A stretch of DNA of 50,318 nt from Lachnospiraceae bacterium (GCA_024681595.1 JAILAN010000010.1:1-50318), one strand, 5' to 3'; positions 32,769 through 41,608 are shown, counted from the stretch's first letter. Notes: generated by a model not told the origin, from the sequence alone. Made by a program: numbers and translations.

Positions 32769-33464
32769 TTAGAAGAACGTATCAAACATGCTGCCGCTTA
32801 AGTTGGCAGTGTTGAATCCTCCGGTTCTCTGGTACGTGCTGGCCTTGATACCTTCGTAATTGGCCTGATAATCGATCAGGGTCGATTGCTGTGAAACGGA
32901 ATAACCGTATGATCCCGCTCCGCTAAAGAGGCTCTTTAACGAACCTGAATCAGCATTTTTGAAGGTGTCTTCATCAAGGGAGAGCGTACCGTCATCCTTA
33001 ACGGTGATACCGACATTCGACAGGCTCTTTTCGTTACTGAGCGACAGATTGTCCATAGAAACGAGTTTCTTGTCGATCGAAGAAGTCTCAGCCTTAAGTC
33101 CGTCATTTATCACTTTGTTGTAATCATCAACAAAACTCTTAACGGCCTTTAATGACTGCTCCTTGTCCTCAAAGTCGATATTCGATAAAGACTCGGTTGT
33201 TTCAGAAAGCTTCTGTGCGGACTTTCTAATCTCCGTCAGTGTTGACGCGTCATTCGTAGCTGCTGATGTCTGCTTTTTGGCATCAACTGCCGATGACAAT
33301 TCCTTAGATGCGCCATCCTTGGCATAATACGCCTTCATAAGTTTGCCGTAGCTTCCGTTCTTTATGGAAGCGTAATCGGATATGAAGTTGAGATTAGAAG
33401 AACCCTTGCCGATGCTCTGAAACAAAGCCGAATAATCGGTCTTTGCCTGAATACCTATGCTCAT
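32769..33464 (-). CDS. FliD-like (flagellar cap C-terminal) protein, orphan
   Basis: 231 residues with no signal peptide. The centre and C-terminus resemble the end of the flagellar cap protein FliD: AVKSFVDDYNKVIND, then SNVGITVKDDGTLSLDEDTF and GSLKSLFSGAGSYGYSVSQQ. FliD is about twice this length, and the N-terminal D2/D3 part is missing. AAGGAGG precedes the ATG. No flagellar genes are nearby. It may be a FliD relative used as a secreted or surface filament part, a known type of Lachnospiraceae orphan, or a remnant; both ends look intact. It lies directly upstream of the type VII-like operon. Confidence 0.7.
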   Translation of the reverse strand: MSIGIQAKTDYSALFQSIGKGSSNLNFISDYASIKNGSYGKLMKAYYAKDGASKELSSAVDAKKQTSAATNDASTLTEIRKSAQKLSETTESLSNIDFEDKEQSLKAVKSFVDDYNKVINDGLKAETSSIDKKLVSMDNLSLSNEKSLSNVGITVKDDGTLSLDEDTFKNADSGSLKSLFSGAGSYGYSVSQQSTLIDYQANYEGIKASTYQRTGGFNTANLSGSMFDTFF

Positions 33465-33610
33465 GTTCCTCCTTTCCGACGATAACTGACATCCGTGTCA
33501 ATCGTATATAGTCCTAACCTATTTTATCATATTTATCGTCATCAATAAAGAAAAAAATGATCATATCATTTCCCCTTCAACGATTCTTTGCCGAATGTGA
33601 TATACTATAA

Positions 33611-33642
33611 ATGGCATTTCACGAAGTATCATGAAATGCCAT
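33611..33642. terminator. Perfect 10-bp hairpin beside tRNA-Leu
   Basis: ATGGCATTTC and GAAATGCCAT pair around a 12-nt loop, 10 bp beyond the 3' end of the tRNA. Reading minus, it is followed by TTATAGTATATC, a weak U-tract. It probably ends the tRNA transcript or directs its 3' processing. Confidence 0.5.
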
Positions 33643-33651
33643 TTAAGAAGG

Positions 33652-33735
33652 TGCAGAAAAAGGGACTTGAACCCTCATGGTATTGCTACCACACGGACCT
33701 GAACCGTGCGCGTCTGCCAATTCCGCCATTTCTGC
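33652..33735 (-). tRNA. tRNA-Leu (anticodon CAG)
   Basis: The minus strand folds as a class II tRNA. The acceptor is GCAGAAA/TTTCTGC with discriminator A, the anticodon stem CACGG/CCGTG encloses TTCAGGT, a long variable arm is TGGTAGCAATACCA, and the T arm is GGG-TTCAAGT-CCC. CAG reads CTG. CCA is not encoded. Confidence 0.97.
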
Positions 33736-33748
33736 AAACAACAAAGAT

Positions 33749-33777
33749 ATTTTATTGAATCAGGATGCTAATGTCAA
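33749..33777 (-). promoter_or_regulatory. Strong promoter of tRNA-Leu
   Basis: TTGACA (33777-33772), a 17-bp spacer and TAAAAT (33754-33749) on the minus strand, 14 bp before the tRNA. Its -35 reaches to within 12 bp of the start codon of the divergent hybrid kinase gene. Confidence 0.88.
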
Positions 33778-33789
33778 GAGGAATTACAA

Positions 33790-36700
33790 ATGCGTGCCCT
33801 TTTATTCATAATACAGTATATAACCATATTCGGACTCATTTTTGAGTGTATCATAGTCTTTCGAAAATGGAGCAATCAGCTTCATTCTTTTCTGTTTTTG
33901 AGCAGCGTAGCGACTCTGGTCAGCAATGCGGGATACCTCATGCAGATGCGCTCCGTTACGGAGGAAGGCTATTTTAATGCCCTCACCATTTCGTACCTTG
34001 GCAAGGTCTGGATCCCTCTTGCGCTTTTTTTCTTTTCAATGGAATTGTGTCATGTCACCGTTCCTAAATTCGCAAGGCTCATACTTACCGGGATTCACGG
34101 CCTTACTTTCCTGATACTGATGACGACACGGACCACCGGACTGTTTTATACTCACACCATATTCGTAAATGACGGCATTGTCCCGCAGATGGCGCACGGC
34201 AACGGTATCTGGCATCACATTTATATGTCACTCATCCTGCTTTATTTCATATTCGGAATGTACTGTCCTATAAAGGCTGCACGTGAGACCGACAACACTA
34301 TGGCCAAAAACAGATACATCATGACAGTGCTCTCATTCCTGTCCGAAGCCGTATTTCTGATCCTTTATAAGACCGGTATATTCGAGCCGTATGATGTTAC
34401 CGCTGTCGGATATGCCCTTGCCACCATCTTCATACTGATCGCCATCTTTAAATACAACCTGCTCGATACAACACAGGCAGCCAAGGAATATCTCGTTGAT
34501 GAGCTCTCCGAAGCCATCATATCCGTCGACAATTACGGCACCGTGAATTACTATAACTACCCGGCCAAGGCGCTGTTCCCCGATATAGAGATCAATTCAC
34601 AGGTCATCGTATCCCGAGTCAGAAATGCCGCCTCCATGCATACCAATCTCGAGATCAATGACAGGATCTTTACGCCTGACCTGAACATACTATATCAGGA
34701 TGGGGCCAAAATAGGAGAACTGTTCGTGCTGGCAGACGATACCGAGCATTTCCGGTATATGGATGAGCTTAAAAAGCAAAAAGAGATCGCAGACAATGCC
34801 AATAAAGCCAAATCATCTTTCCTTGCCAATATGTCTCATGAGATCAGGACTCCCATCAACGCTGTTATAGGCATGGATGAAATGATCATCAGAGAGAGCC
34901 GTGAAAAGCAGACCGTCGCATACGCCAATGACATCATGTCAGCCAGCCGGACTCTGCTGTCTTTGATAAACGATATCCTCGATTTTTCAAAGGTTGAGGA
35001 AGGCAAACTCGAGATCATCCCCACCCAGTACGAGGTAGGATCACTCGTTAACGACCTGGTCAACATGATCAGGGACCGCGCTTCCAAAAAGGGACTGGCC
35101 TTCATTGTCAGAGTCGATGAGGCCATACCGCATCTGCTTTATGGAGATGAGATAAGATTAAAGCAGTGCGCCATGAACGTTCTGACCAATGCCGTTAAAT
35201 ATACCGAAAAAGGCAGCGTCACATTTGAACTGAAGCATGAGGAAGCCGATGAAGGAAGTACTGTCCTTACATTCATCGTTTCCGATACCGGAATCGGAAT
35301 GAAAGAAGAGGATATAGAAAAGCTCTTCTCGCCCTTTACGAGGATCGAAGAAAAGAGGAACCGCTCCATTGAGGGAACCGGCCTTGGAATGAGCATTACA
35401 AAGCAGCTGCTCGACCTGATGGGAAGCAGGCTCGAGGTAAAGAGTGTATACGGAGAAGGATCGGTATTTACATTCAGGGTCGTTCAAAGGGTCATCTCGC
35501 CCGATCCCATCGGCAATTATTCCGAGAGGTTTATGGCAGAGAACCTGAAGACACATAAATACAAAGAACTTTTCCACGCTCCGGAAGCGAGCATCCTGGT
35601 CGTAGACGATACCGAGATCAACCACGCGGTAATAAGGAATCTGCTTAAGAAAACCAGGATCAGTATAGACAATGCCCTCTCCGGCCGTGAAGCGATCGCC
35701 CAGGCACAGATCAAGGATTACGATATTATATTACTCGATCACATGATGCCCGATATGGACGGTATAGAGACTCTGACGAATCTCAAGGAGCAAAAACCGG
35801 GTGATGATACCGTATACATCGCGCTTACTGCAAATGCGGTTTCCGGTGCGCGACAGATGTATCTGGATGCGGGCTTTGCAGATTATCTGTCCAAGCCGAT
35901 CGACGGACCGAAGCTTGAAAAGATGCTCATAAAATACCTGCCCGAAGATAAAGTGGTACGTGACTTTGAAGAAGATGATGAGACAGATTCCATGGTTGGA
36001 AACAGGATACTCGTTATCGATGATGATGAGACTGCATGCCTGGCCGCCGAAGAGATATTAAAGGGCGACTATGAAGTGCTGAAGGCATATAACGGTACGG
36101 ACGGACTAAAGGCCGCCGCCAAGCAGCATCCGGATCTTATACTTCTGGATATAGTCCTTCCTGATATCAGCGGATTTGAAGTATTAAAGCAGTTAAAGGA
36201 AAACGACAGCACAACTGACATTCCTGTCATGATCATAACCGGCGACGGTGAATTTGAAACCGAAGTCAGCGGATTTTTAAGCGGAGCATCGGACTTTGTC
36301 AGAAAGCCGTTGCGTGCCGAAGTTGTCAAAGAAAGGGCCAGACGTCTGGTAGCCCTTTATCATTATAACCAGTCTATCGAGGGAGAGGTCGCACGCCAGT
36401 CGGAGCGCGCCAGAACCCTGAGCCGTGAGATGATGATGTCCCTGGCCAAAACCGTCGATACCAAGGATCATTATACCAACGGTCATTCGGCCAGAGTCGC
36501 AGCATATGCGGCAGAGATCGCACGCCGTATGGGCAAGAGCCCCGAGGAGCAGGAAAAGATCTATGAGATAGGTCTGCTGCATGATATCGGCAAGATCGGT
36601 GTCCATGAAGACATAATAACCAAGAACTCCCGTCTCACCGATGATGAGTTTACCGAGATCAAGGAGCACACCATCAAGGGATATGAGATCTTAAAGGAGA

Positions 36701-37656
36701 TCACATCCATGCCTGAGCTGTCTGACGGTGCCAGATCACACCATGAAAGCTATGACGGCAAGGGCTATCCCGACGGATTAAAGGGTGATGAAATACCTGA
36801 AACAGCCCGTATCGTCTGCGTGGCCGACTGTTATGATGCCATGACCAGTACCAGGACCTATTCCGTTCCCAAGAGCCAGGCAGATGTCCGTGCTGAGATC
36901 AAGCGGTGCATGGGTGTAAAGTTCGATCCTCTGCCGGCCAAGGCCATGCTGCAGATGATCGATGAGGATAAGGAATTTAAGCTTAACGAGACGGCAACAG
37001 GTGCTATCATCTGGAAGGGATACGACAGGCTCTGGGATCCTAAGGGAAGCGATTCCAAAACTTCACACGATGAAAACGCCATCCCCGAATTCCTGCATAT
37101 GATACCGGGACTTGACCTTGAGACCGGCATAAAGAACTGCGGATCAGCAGACGGATTTATGTCCGTCATATCCGTATTCCATGATACGGCTGCTGCAAAG
37201 TCAGCCGAGATAAGGCAGTTCTATGATGATAAAAAGTGGGATGATTACACGATTAAGGTTCATGCCCTCAAAAGCTCTGCAAGGATAATCGGTGCGGCAG
37301 GACTATCCGAACTTGCAAAATCCCTGGAGGATGCGGGCAAGGCACAGGATACCGATTTCATCAGCCACAATACCGACCGGCTCCTTGCGATGTATGATGA
37401 GCTCGACGGATATCTGAGCAAATTCGATGATAAGGCTGCTGCCCTTCCCGAAATATCCGGCGATAAATTAAAGGAAGCATACCAGACCATGGAAGAGATA
37501 GCCATGATAATGGATTACGGAATGATGGATGATCTGCTGAACGACCTTAAGAATTATGCCCTGCCGCCCAGGGATGAAGAGCGGATCCAGCAGATAGGCA
37601 GACTCCTTCTTAGTCTTGACTGGGACGGAATAACCAATGTATTAAAGGAGGAATGA
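33790..37656 (+). CDS. 7TM hybrid histidine kinase with two receivers, HD-GYP and Hpt
   Basis: A 1288-residue multi-domain sensor. In order: seven membrane helices (1-225); a degenerate PAS-like segment (230-315); HisKA with phosphoacceptor His350 in NMSHEIRTP; an ATPase domain with VLTNAVKYTEKG and GTGLGMS; a receiver near 595-715 (LLDHMMPDMDG); a second near 735-860 (LLDIVLPDISG); an HD-GYP phosphodiesterase domain (HDIGKIG, then HHESYDGKGYPDGL) near 880-1070; and a C-terminal Hpt with VHALKSSARIIGA. It thus holds a full phosphorelay and a cyclic-di-GMP degrading output in one chain. AGAGGA precedes the ATG. A receiver protein follows by 1 nt. Confidence 0.95.
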   Translation: MRALLFIIQYITIFGLIFECIIVFRKWSNQLHSFLFLSSVATLVSNAGYLMQMRSVTEEGYFNALTISYLGKVWIPLALFFFSMELCHVTVPKFARLILTGIHGLTFLILMTTRTTGLFYTHTIFVNDGIVPQMAHGNGIWHHIYMSLILLYFIFGMYCPIKAARETDNTMAKNRYIMTVLSFLSEAVFLILYKTGIFEPYDVTAVGYALATIFILIAIFKYNLLDTTQAAKEYLVDELSEAIISVDNYGTVNYYNYPAKALFPDIEINSQVIVSRVRNAASMHTNLEINDRIFTPDLNILYQDGAKIGELFVLADDTEHFRYMDELKKQKEIADNANKAKSSFLANMSHEIRTPINAVIGMDEMIIRESREKQTVAYANDIMSASRTLLSLINDILDFSKVEEGKLEIIPTQYEVGSLVNDLVNMIRDRASKKGLAFIVRVDEAIPHLLYGDEIRLKQCAMNVLTNAVKYTEKGSVTFELKHEEADEGSTVLTFIVSDTGIGMKEEDIEKLFSPFTRIEEKRNRSIEGTGLGMSITKQLLDLMGSRLEVKSVYGEGSVFTFRVVQRVISPDPIGNYSERFMAENLKTHKYKELFHAPEASILVVDDTEINHAVIRNLLKKTRISIDNALSGREAIAQAQIKDYDIILLDHMMPDMDGIETLTNLKEQKPGDDTVYIALTANAVSGARQMYLDAGFADYLSKPIDGPKLEKMLIKYLPEDKVVRDFEEDDETDSMVGNRILVIDDDETACLAAEEILKGDYEVLKAYNGTDGLKAAAKQHPDLILLDIVLPDISGFEVLKQLKENDSTTDIPVMIITGDGEFETEVSGFLSGASDFVRKPLRAEVVKERARRLVALYHYNQSIEGEVARQSERARTLSREMMMSLAKTVDTKDHYTNGHSARVAAYAAEIARRMGKSPEEQEKIYEIGLLHDIGKIGVHEDIITKNSRLTDDEFTEIKEHTIKGYEILKEITSMPELSDGARSHHESYDGKGYPDGLKGDEIPETARIVCVADCYDAMTSTRTYSVPKSQADVRAEIKRCMGVKFDPLPAKAMLQMIDEDKEFKLNETATGAIIWKGYDRLWDPKGSDSKTSHDENAIPEFLHMIPGLDLETGIKNCGSADGFMSVISVFHDTAAAKSAEIRQFYDDKKWDDYTIKVHALKSSARIIGAAGLSELAKSLEDAGKAQDTDFISHNTDRLLAMYDELDGYLSKFDDKAAALPEISGDKLKEAYQTMEEIAMIMDYGMMDDLLNDLKNYALPPRDEERIQQIGRLLLSLDWDGITNVLKEE

Positions 37657-37657
37657 T

Positions 37658-38437
37658 ATGGATAATGAAATGGCCGGCCTTACTGTTATAGTGAGCCCTC
37701 AGGAGAGTTTCCTTGCCAAGGGGCTCCTGGGCAAGTTAAAGACCATGGGTGTCCATGCGGTGCTCTCAGGAGCAAAGGTAAAGGAACTTGAGCAGTTCAG
37801 AGAACACGCAGAGCTCTTTGTCCTTTTTATGGGCGAGGATATGGACGAATATGCCGACGCTATAGTATATATCAAGGATATGGCCGGAGATCTGGATCGA
37901 AGGATCATCATAATAGGTGATAAAGACGAGCATGACGAGATCTTAAAGCTCGTTCCGGATTTTCTGATACTGGAGTGGTTTGAGCGGCCCCTTGATATGG
38001 AAAAGCTGCTTAGCCGCGTGCAGAAATACCTCGAGGAAAACACAGGAGAAAATGCCAAAAAAAGTGTACTTATCGTAGATGATGATATCACCTACATGAG
38101 AATGATATACGAATGGCTGAAGGACAGCTACCATGTCGGCATGGCTTCAAGCGGAGTCCAGGCTATAAGCTATCTGGCACGCAACAAGGCTGACCTCGTG
38201 CTGCTCGATTATGAAATGCCCGTAGCCAACGGTCCTCAGGTCCTCGAGATGTTAAAAAACGATTCCGAGACCGACTCTATCCCCGTTATGTTCCTGACCG
38301 GTCACGCCGAGAAAGAACACGTAGCTACAGCCATTAATCTAAAGCCTGTAGACTACCTGCTAAAGACCATACAAAAACAGGAGCTGCTCGATAAGATCGA
38401 TACATTCTTTAAAAAGAATGCAGGCTCAAAATTTTAA
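37658..38437 (+). CDS. Two-part receiver protein, partner of the hybrid kinase
   Basis: 259 residues. The C-terminal half (about 125-255) is a full receiver: SVLIVDDDITYMRM, phosphoacceptor Asp in VLLDYEMP, FLTGHAE and the conserved Lys in DYLLKT. The N-terminal half has the alternation of a receiver-like fold (TVIVSPQESFLAKGL, then LFVLFMGEDMDEYA and RIIIIGDKDE) without the acidic pocket, so it is probably a pseudo-receiver. There is no DNA-binding or enzyme domain. AAGGAGG lies inside the end of the kinase gene, 1 nt from its stop. It may relay phosphate to or from the kinase's Hpt domain. Confidence 0.9.
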   Translation: MDNEMAGLTVIVSPQESFLAKGLLGKLKTMGVHAVLSGAKVKELEQFREHAELFVLFMGEDMDEYADAIVYIKDMAGDLDRRIIIIGDKDEHDEILKLVPDFLILEWFERPLDMEKLLSRVQKYLEENTGENAKKSVLIVDDDITYMRMIYEWLKDSYHVGMASSGVQAISYLARNKADLVLLDYEMPVANGPQVLEMLKNDSETDSIPVMFLTGHAEKEHVATAINLKPVDYLLKTIQKQELLDKIDTFFKKNAGSKF

Positions 38438-38473
38438 TCCATGTGACGGCACAGCCGTGAACACGAACACGGA

Positions 38474-38776
38474 TCAGGCTGTTGTCATCTTCCATACGGT
38501 TCCGGAAGGTTCATAATACAGGCGGATCATCCTCTGTCTGCCGAATACGGCGATAAGACACTCGTAAACGAGTGTCCTGTCCGTTACATACATGCCGTCC
38601 GGCATCGATCTCGTCCCCTGATGGGACAGATCCTTGTATCCCTTGATCGTATATGACTGCATCTGCCCGTCTTCGTCCGTTATCCTGACACGAATGGGGA
38701 TGATGGATCCGTCGCGGGAATGCTGGCATATCACATCTACTGTTTTGTAAGTTACGGATTTATACCCGGTGCTCAT
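38474..38776 (-). CDS. Small SOS-controlled protein of unknown function
   Basis: 100 residues, no membrane segment or signal. It reads as mostly beta strands: YKTVDVICQHSRDGSIIPIR, VRITDEDGQMQSYTIKGYKD and MIRLYYEPSGTVWKM. No named family is recognised. GGAAGG lies six bases before the ATG. Its promoter contains a LexA box in the spacer, so it should be induced by DNA damage. It is not YneA-like (no LysM or membrane helix). It stands alone, convergent with the receiver gene and 75 bp downstream of the lipoprotein gene. Confidence 0.75.
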   Translation of the reverse strand: MSTGYKSVTYKTVDVICQHSRDGSIIPIRVRITDEDGQMQSYTIKGYKDLSHQGTRSMPDGMYVTDRTLVYECLIAVFGRQRMIRLYYEPSGTVWKMTTA

Positions 38777-38798
38777 ATGATACCTTCCTGTAACAGGT

Positions 38799-38827
38799 AT
38801 TATAGAACATATGTTCGTATTTGTAAA
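38799..38827 (-). promoter_or_regulatory. Promoter with embedded LexA box (38804-38817)
   Basis: TTTACA (38827-38822), a 17-bp spacer and a perfect TATAAT (38804-38799) on the minus strand. The spacer holds CGAACATATGTTCT, which matches the Bacillus LexA operator CGAACRNRYGTTYC at all but the last base and is centred on GAACATATGTTC. Bound LexA would block RNA polymerase directly. The gene controlled is at 38474-38776. Confidence 0.85.
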
Positions 38828-38851
38828 CCCGTATTATCTATGATTTCAGGA

Positions 38852-40006
38852 TCACTGCCTTTGACCGGGTCCGCGCATTCCGCCGCGGCCGGGACCGCCT
38901 TCCATTCCTTCCGGAGGCTGCATCCCTTCCATTCCCTCGGGAGGCTCCATTTCTTCCATTCCTTCCGGAGGCTGCATTTCTTCTCCTCCCGGCGGCATGG
39001 AACCGTCAAATTCACCACCTGACATGTTTCCCATCTGCCCCGGGTTACCGAACATTTGATTCTGTATGGTATCGACCTGCTCTCCGTTTATTATGATCGT
39101 TCCACCGTTAAATTCCGCACTGCCGTCATAATCGAAGGCGCTTTGTCCGGTGATATCTATCGTACCTCCGTTTATCCTGATATCCCCGTTTACATCTATA
39201 CCGTCGGTGTCGCCCGAAGCCATCACTATCGTGACACTTCCGCCGTTCATTTCAAAAAGAGGCGAATATGAATCCGATTTCTGCGCCGCATTTATCCCGT
39301 CATCCGATGCGGCAATTTCGATGCTGCCACCGTTAACGGTAACGACCGTACTTTCAAGCCCTTCAGCTGCATTAATGATCAGTTCCCCATCATCAACGGT
39401 CAAAGTATCGTTGGCATGGATCCCGTCACTTGCGGCATCTGCTTTGATCGTCCCGCTGCTTATCTTTATCGAATCATTGCACGATATCCCTTTATCCGTT
39501 GATGTCACGGTCAATGTTCCCGATCCATCAAATTCAAGATCATCCTTGGCAAATATCACGGCATCTGCGTTTTCCTCGTCTTCGGCAAAGGTACCGCTGA
39601 CATTAAGGCTGTTATCATCCGATGTGGTTGATATAACCACCTTATCCGCACTCTTTACATAAATGCATGGAGCAGCTTCATTGCTGATATTAAGGCCGTT
39701 TAAAACTAGCCTTACCTCTTCTTCGCCGTCCGCATCCACATATATCGTGCTGTTTTGGGCACTGCCTCCGATAACGTATTCACCTCCTTCATCGATCACG
39801 ATATCCTGACCGTCCGTTACCGTCATGTTCGCTGTGTCATCCTCCTTTATGTCGGATACGGTATTTTCTGCCAACACATCGGAACCGGATGCTGCAGTAG
39901 TTGCGTTCGTCTTAACGGATCCCGATGCTTCCGATATTGTATTGCCGGCGCATGCCGTCATTAAACACATTGATGCGATGATCGCAATTATCATTTTTTT
40001 CTTCAT
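38852..40006 (-). CDS. Carbohydrate-binding lipoprotein (DUF4353/Cthe_2159-like)
   Basis: The ATG at 40006, eight bases after GCGGAGG, gives 384 residues beginning MKKKMIIAIIASMCLMTACAG, with a lipobox ending in LMTAC. The body is a right-handed beta-helix of repeating turns such as GGSIEIAASDDGINAA and GDIRINGGTIDITG, as in the calcium- and pectin-binding Cthe_2159 family. The last 70 residues are Met/Pro/Glu/Gly repeats (QPPEGMEEMEPPEGMEG), then a GPGRGGMRGPGQ end. With the DUF4956 and VTC-like genes upstream it forms a trio often seen in Clostridia, probably for a surface or polyphosphate-linked process. Confidence 0.88.
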   Translation of the reverse strand: MKKKMIIAIIASMCLMTACAGNTISEASGSVKTNATTAASGSDVLAENTVSDIKEDDTANMTVTDGQDIVIDEGGEYVIGGSAQNSTIYVDADGEEEVRLVLNGLNISNEAAPCIYVKSADKVVISTTSDDNSLNVSGTFAEDEENADAVIFAKDDLEFDGSGTLTVTSTDKGISCNDSIKISSGTIKADAASDGIHANDTLTVDDGELIINAAEGLESTVVTVNGGSIEIAASDDGINAAQKSDSYSPLFEMNGGSVTIVMASGDTDGIDVNGDIRINGGTIDITGQSAFDYDGSAEFNGGTIIINGEQVDTIQNQMFGNPGQMGNMSGGEFDGSMPPGGEEMQPPEGMEEMEPPEGMEGMQPPEGMEGGPGRGGMRGPGQRQ

Positions 40007-40053
40007 ATCATTATCCTCCGCCATTTAAAGGCTTCATGTATAAACGTGCAGTA

Positions 40054-40734
40054 CTACAGCGCATCCGGCGCTTCGACCATCCTGCCGAGACTGATATCGA
40101 GATTACCGTTTTGAGTCCTTAGCTCATCTAAAAATTCCTTGGATGAAGCTCCGTCCTTCATAACGACGCTCAGCGTGATCCGATACAGGCTCCCCATGTT
40201 GGTCAGTCTGACCTCATCATATGTATAATCCCTGAGATACTTTTTAAAGGTCTCTTCAAAGCGGTCTTCATAATCGAGGTTTTCGGGGATCAGTATCTTA
40301 AGCATCCTCACGCCTTTATTATCTTCACCAAAATGCAGAGTCTGCAACAGGATATTTACCAGCGAGATCGCAAACGCGAATATCAGCGCTATCCATATAT
40401 ACCCCATTCCCGCGGCCAGTCCTACGGCCATCGCCAGAAATATTCCCGTTATCTCCTGTCCCCGTCCCGGCGCGGATCGAAACCTCACCAGACTGAAGGC
40501 ACCTGCCACGGCTACCCCTGCGCCGATATTTCCGTTAACGAGGATTATCACCAGCTCCACTATTGCCGGGAGCAGCACCAGCGTGATCACGAAACTTTTC
40601 GAATACCGGTTCCCTGTCATATATGCTCCCGCTATTATGAGCCCGCACAGCAGCGCCATTGCTGTTGCTATCATAAATTCACTTCCGGAAAACTCTCCGT
40701 TAGATATTATCGATGTAAAAACACTGTCAAACAT
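40054..40734 (-). CDS. DUF4956 membrane protein
   Basis: 226 residues. Four hydrophobic segments fill the first 130 (MIATAMALLCGLIIAGAYM, then FVITLVLLPAIVELVIILV, then AVAGAFSLVRFRSAPGRGQE, then ALIFAFAISLVNILL). The conserved GAFSLVRFRSAPGRGQEI signature identifies DUF4956. The C-terminal 95 residues are a cytoplasmic alpha-beta domain. Its start overlaps the VTC gene end by 8 nt, tight coupling that suggests a membrane partner for the polymerase-like enzyme. Function unproven. Confidence 0.92.
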   Translation of the reverse strand: MFDSVFTSIISNGEFSGSEFMIATAMALLCGLIIAGAYMTGNRYSKSFVITLVLLPAIVELVIILVNGNIGAGVAVAGAFSLVRFRSAPGRGQEITGIFLAMAVGLAAGMGYIWIALIFAFAISLVNILLQTLHFGEDNKGVRMLKILIPENLDYEDRFEETFKKYLRDYTYDEVRLTNMGSLYRITLSVVMKDGASSKEFLDELRTQNGNLDISLGRMVEAPDAL

Positions 40735-41500
40735 AAGCTACCTCACCTTTCATCCTGCTGCCTGCAACGGCATGTTTTCTGGAGGTCGATCCTGCCGGAA
40801 CCGTTGCAGTTTTTATCATATCCATATATCCGGCACCATATTTTGAAAACGATGCGGGAAATATCCCAAGTTCACTCATCCGACGGGACAACTCAACGGG
40901 AAGCGCATTCCCCACCTTGATCTCCATCAGGTACTGTCCCGGCTCAAGGAGCATCCTGCCCGGCCTTAGATCCCGAAGATCGCTGCACATGGCGTTCCAT
41001 TCTATGTTCCTGTCAAAGGTCACCCTGAATTCCCGATCGGTCCTGCCTTCCATCGCCATTCTTTCATAACATACGCTCATAGCGGGCCGAAGGTCACCGT
41101 ACAGGTCGATAAACGAAGCAATTTCTCTTAGTATCTGCGACGGATCAATATCTGTTTTTTTCCCTGCCAGGTAATCATGCATCGTCACATATCTTCCTGC
41201 AATCCTGCGCTTGTATACGATGCCGTTGTACTTTTTCTTGATCTCGATGAATGCATTTGTATCATCCGATGTGTCGCCGTATGTCCTTAGCCTCAGTTTT
41301 TCCTTGTATACAGGCTTTTCCAGGGAATTCCGGATGAGACGGTAATCCTTTGTGTCATAATAGATATTGTTGATCTTTGATATCCCGTAGCTGTCGACCA
41401 CTGCTATGGTATCCATATATTTCATCAGTTCCGTATACTGCTCTTTACCAAGCAGATATTTTATTTCCTTTCGGCGAAACACTTCCCGGTATTCACCCAC
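40727..41500 (-). CDS. VTC-domain polyphosphate polymerase-like protein
   Basis: 257 residues from the GTG at 41500, which has good spacing from AAAGGAAG; a GTG three codons earlier is too close. The tunnel-fold (CYTH/VTC4-like) pattern is clear: RRKEIKYLLGKEQYTEL, NNIYYDTKDYRLI, KEKLRLRTYGD, AFIEIKKKYNGIVYKRR and LLEPGQYLMEIKVG, with basic and acidic residues lining the tunnel. VTC4 makes polyphosphate from ATP; here activity is inferred from the fold and the DUF4956 neighbour. Confidence 0.9.
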   Translation of the reverse strand: MGEYREVFRRKEIKYLLGKEQYTELMKYMDTIAVVDSYGISKINNIYYDTKDYRLIRNSLEKPVYKEKLRLRTYGDTSDDTNAFIEIKKKYNGIVYKRRIAGRYVTMHDYLAGKKTDIDPSQILREIASFIDLYGDLRPAMSVCYERMAMEGRTDREFRVTFDRNIEWNAMCSDLRDLRPGRMLLEPGQYLMEIKVGNALPVELSRRMSELGIFPASFSKYGAGYMDMIKTATVPAGSTSRKHAVAGSRMKGEVAYV

Positions 41501-41581
41501 TTTTTTCACTTCCTTTCTGCGTATCGGATATCTCCTTTATGTCTGTATGATAAAAACCGAACCTTAAATGGACATTAAAAA

Positions 41582-41608
41582 AACACCGAAATTATAAATT
41601 TCGATGTT
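41582..41608 (-). terminator. Terminator of the two-component operon
   Basis: AACACCGAAATT and AATTTCGATGTT form a 12-bp stem (one G-U pair) around three bases, followed on the minus strand by TTTTTTAATG. It lies 50 bp after the stop of the histidine kinase gene and ends the long operon that begins with aspS. Confidence 0.85.

Noticed and set aside
33465-33610. Sigma-28 (FliA) promoter for the FliD-like gene
   Set aside because: A GACGATAA resembling the -10 is present, but no TAAA-type -35 lies at the right spacing.
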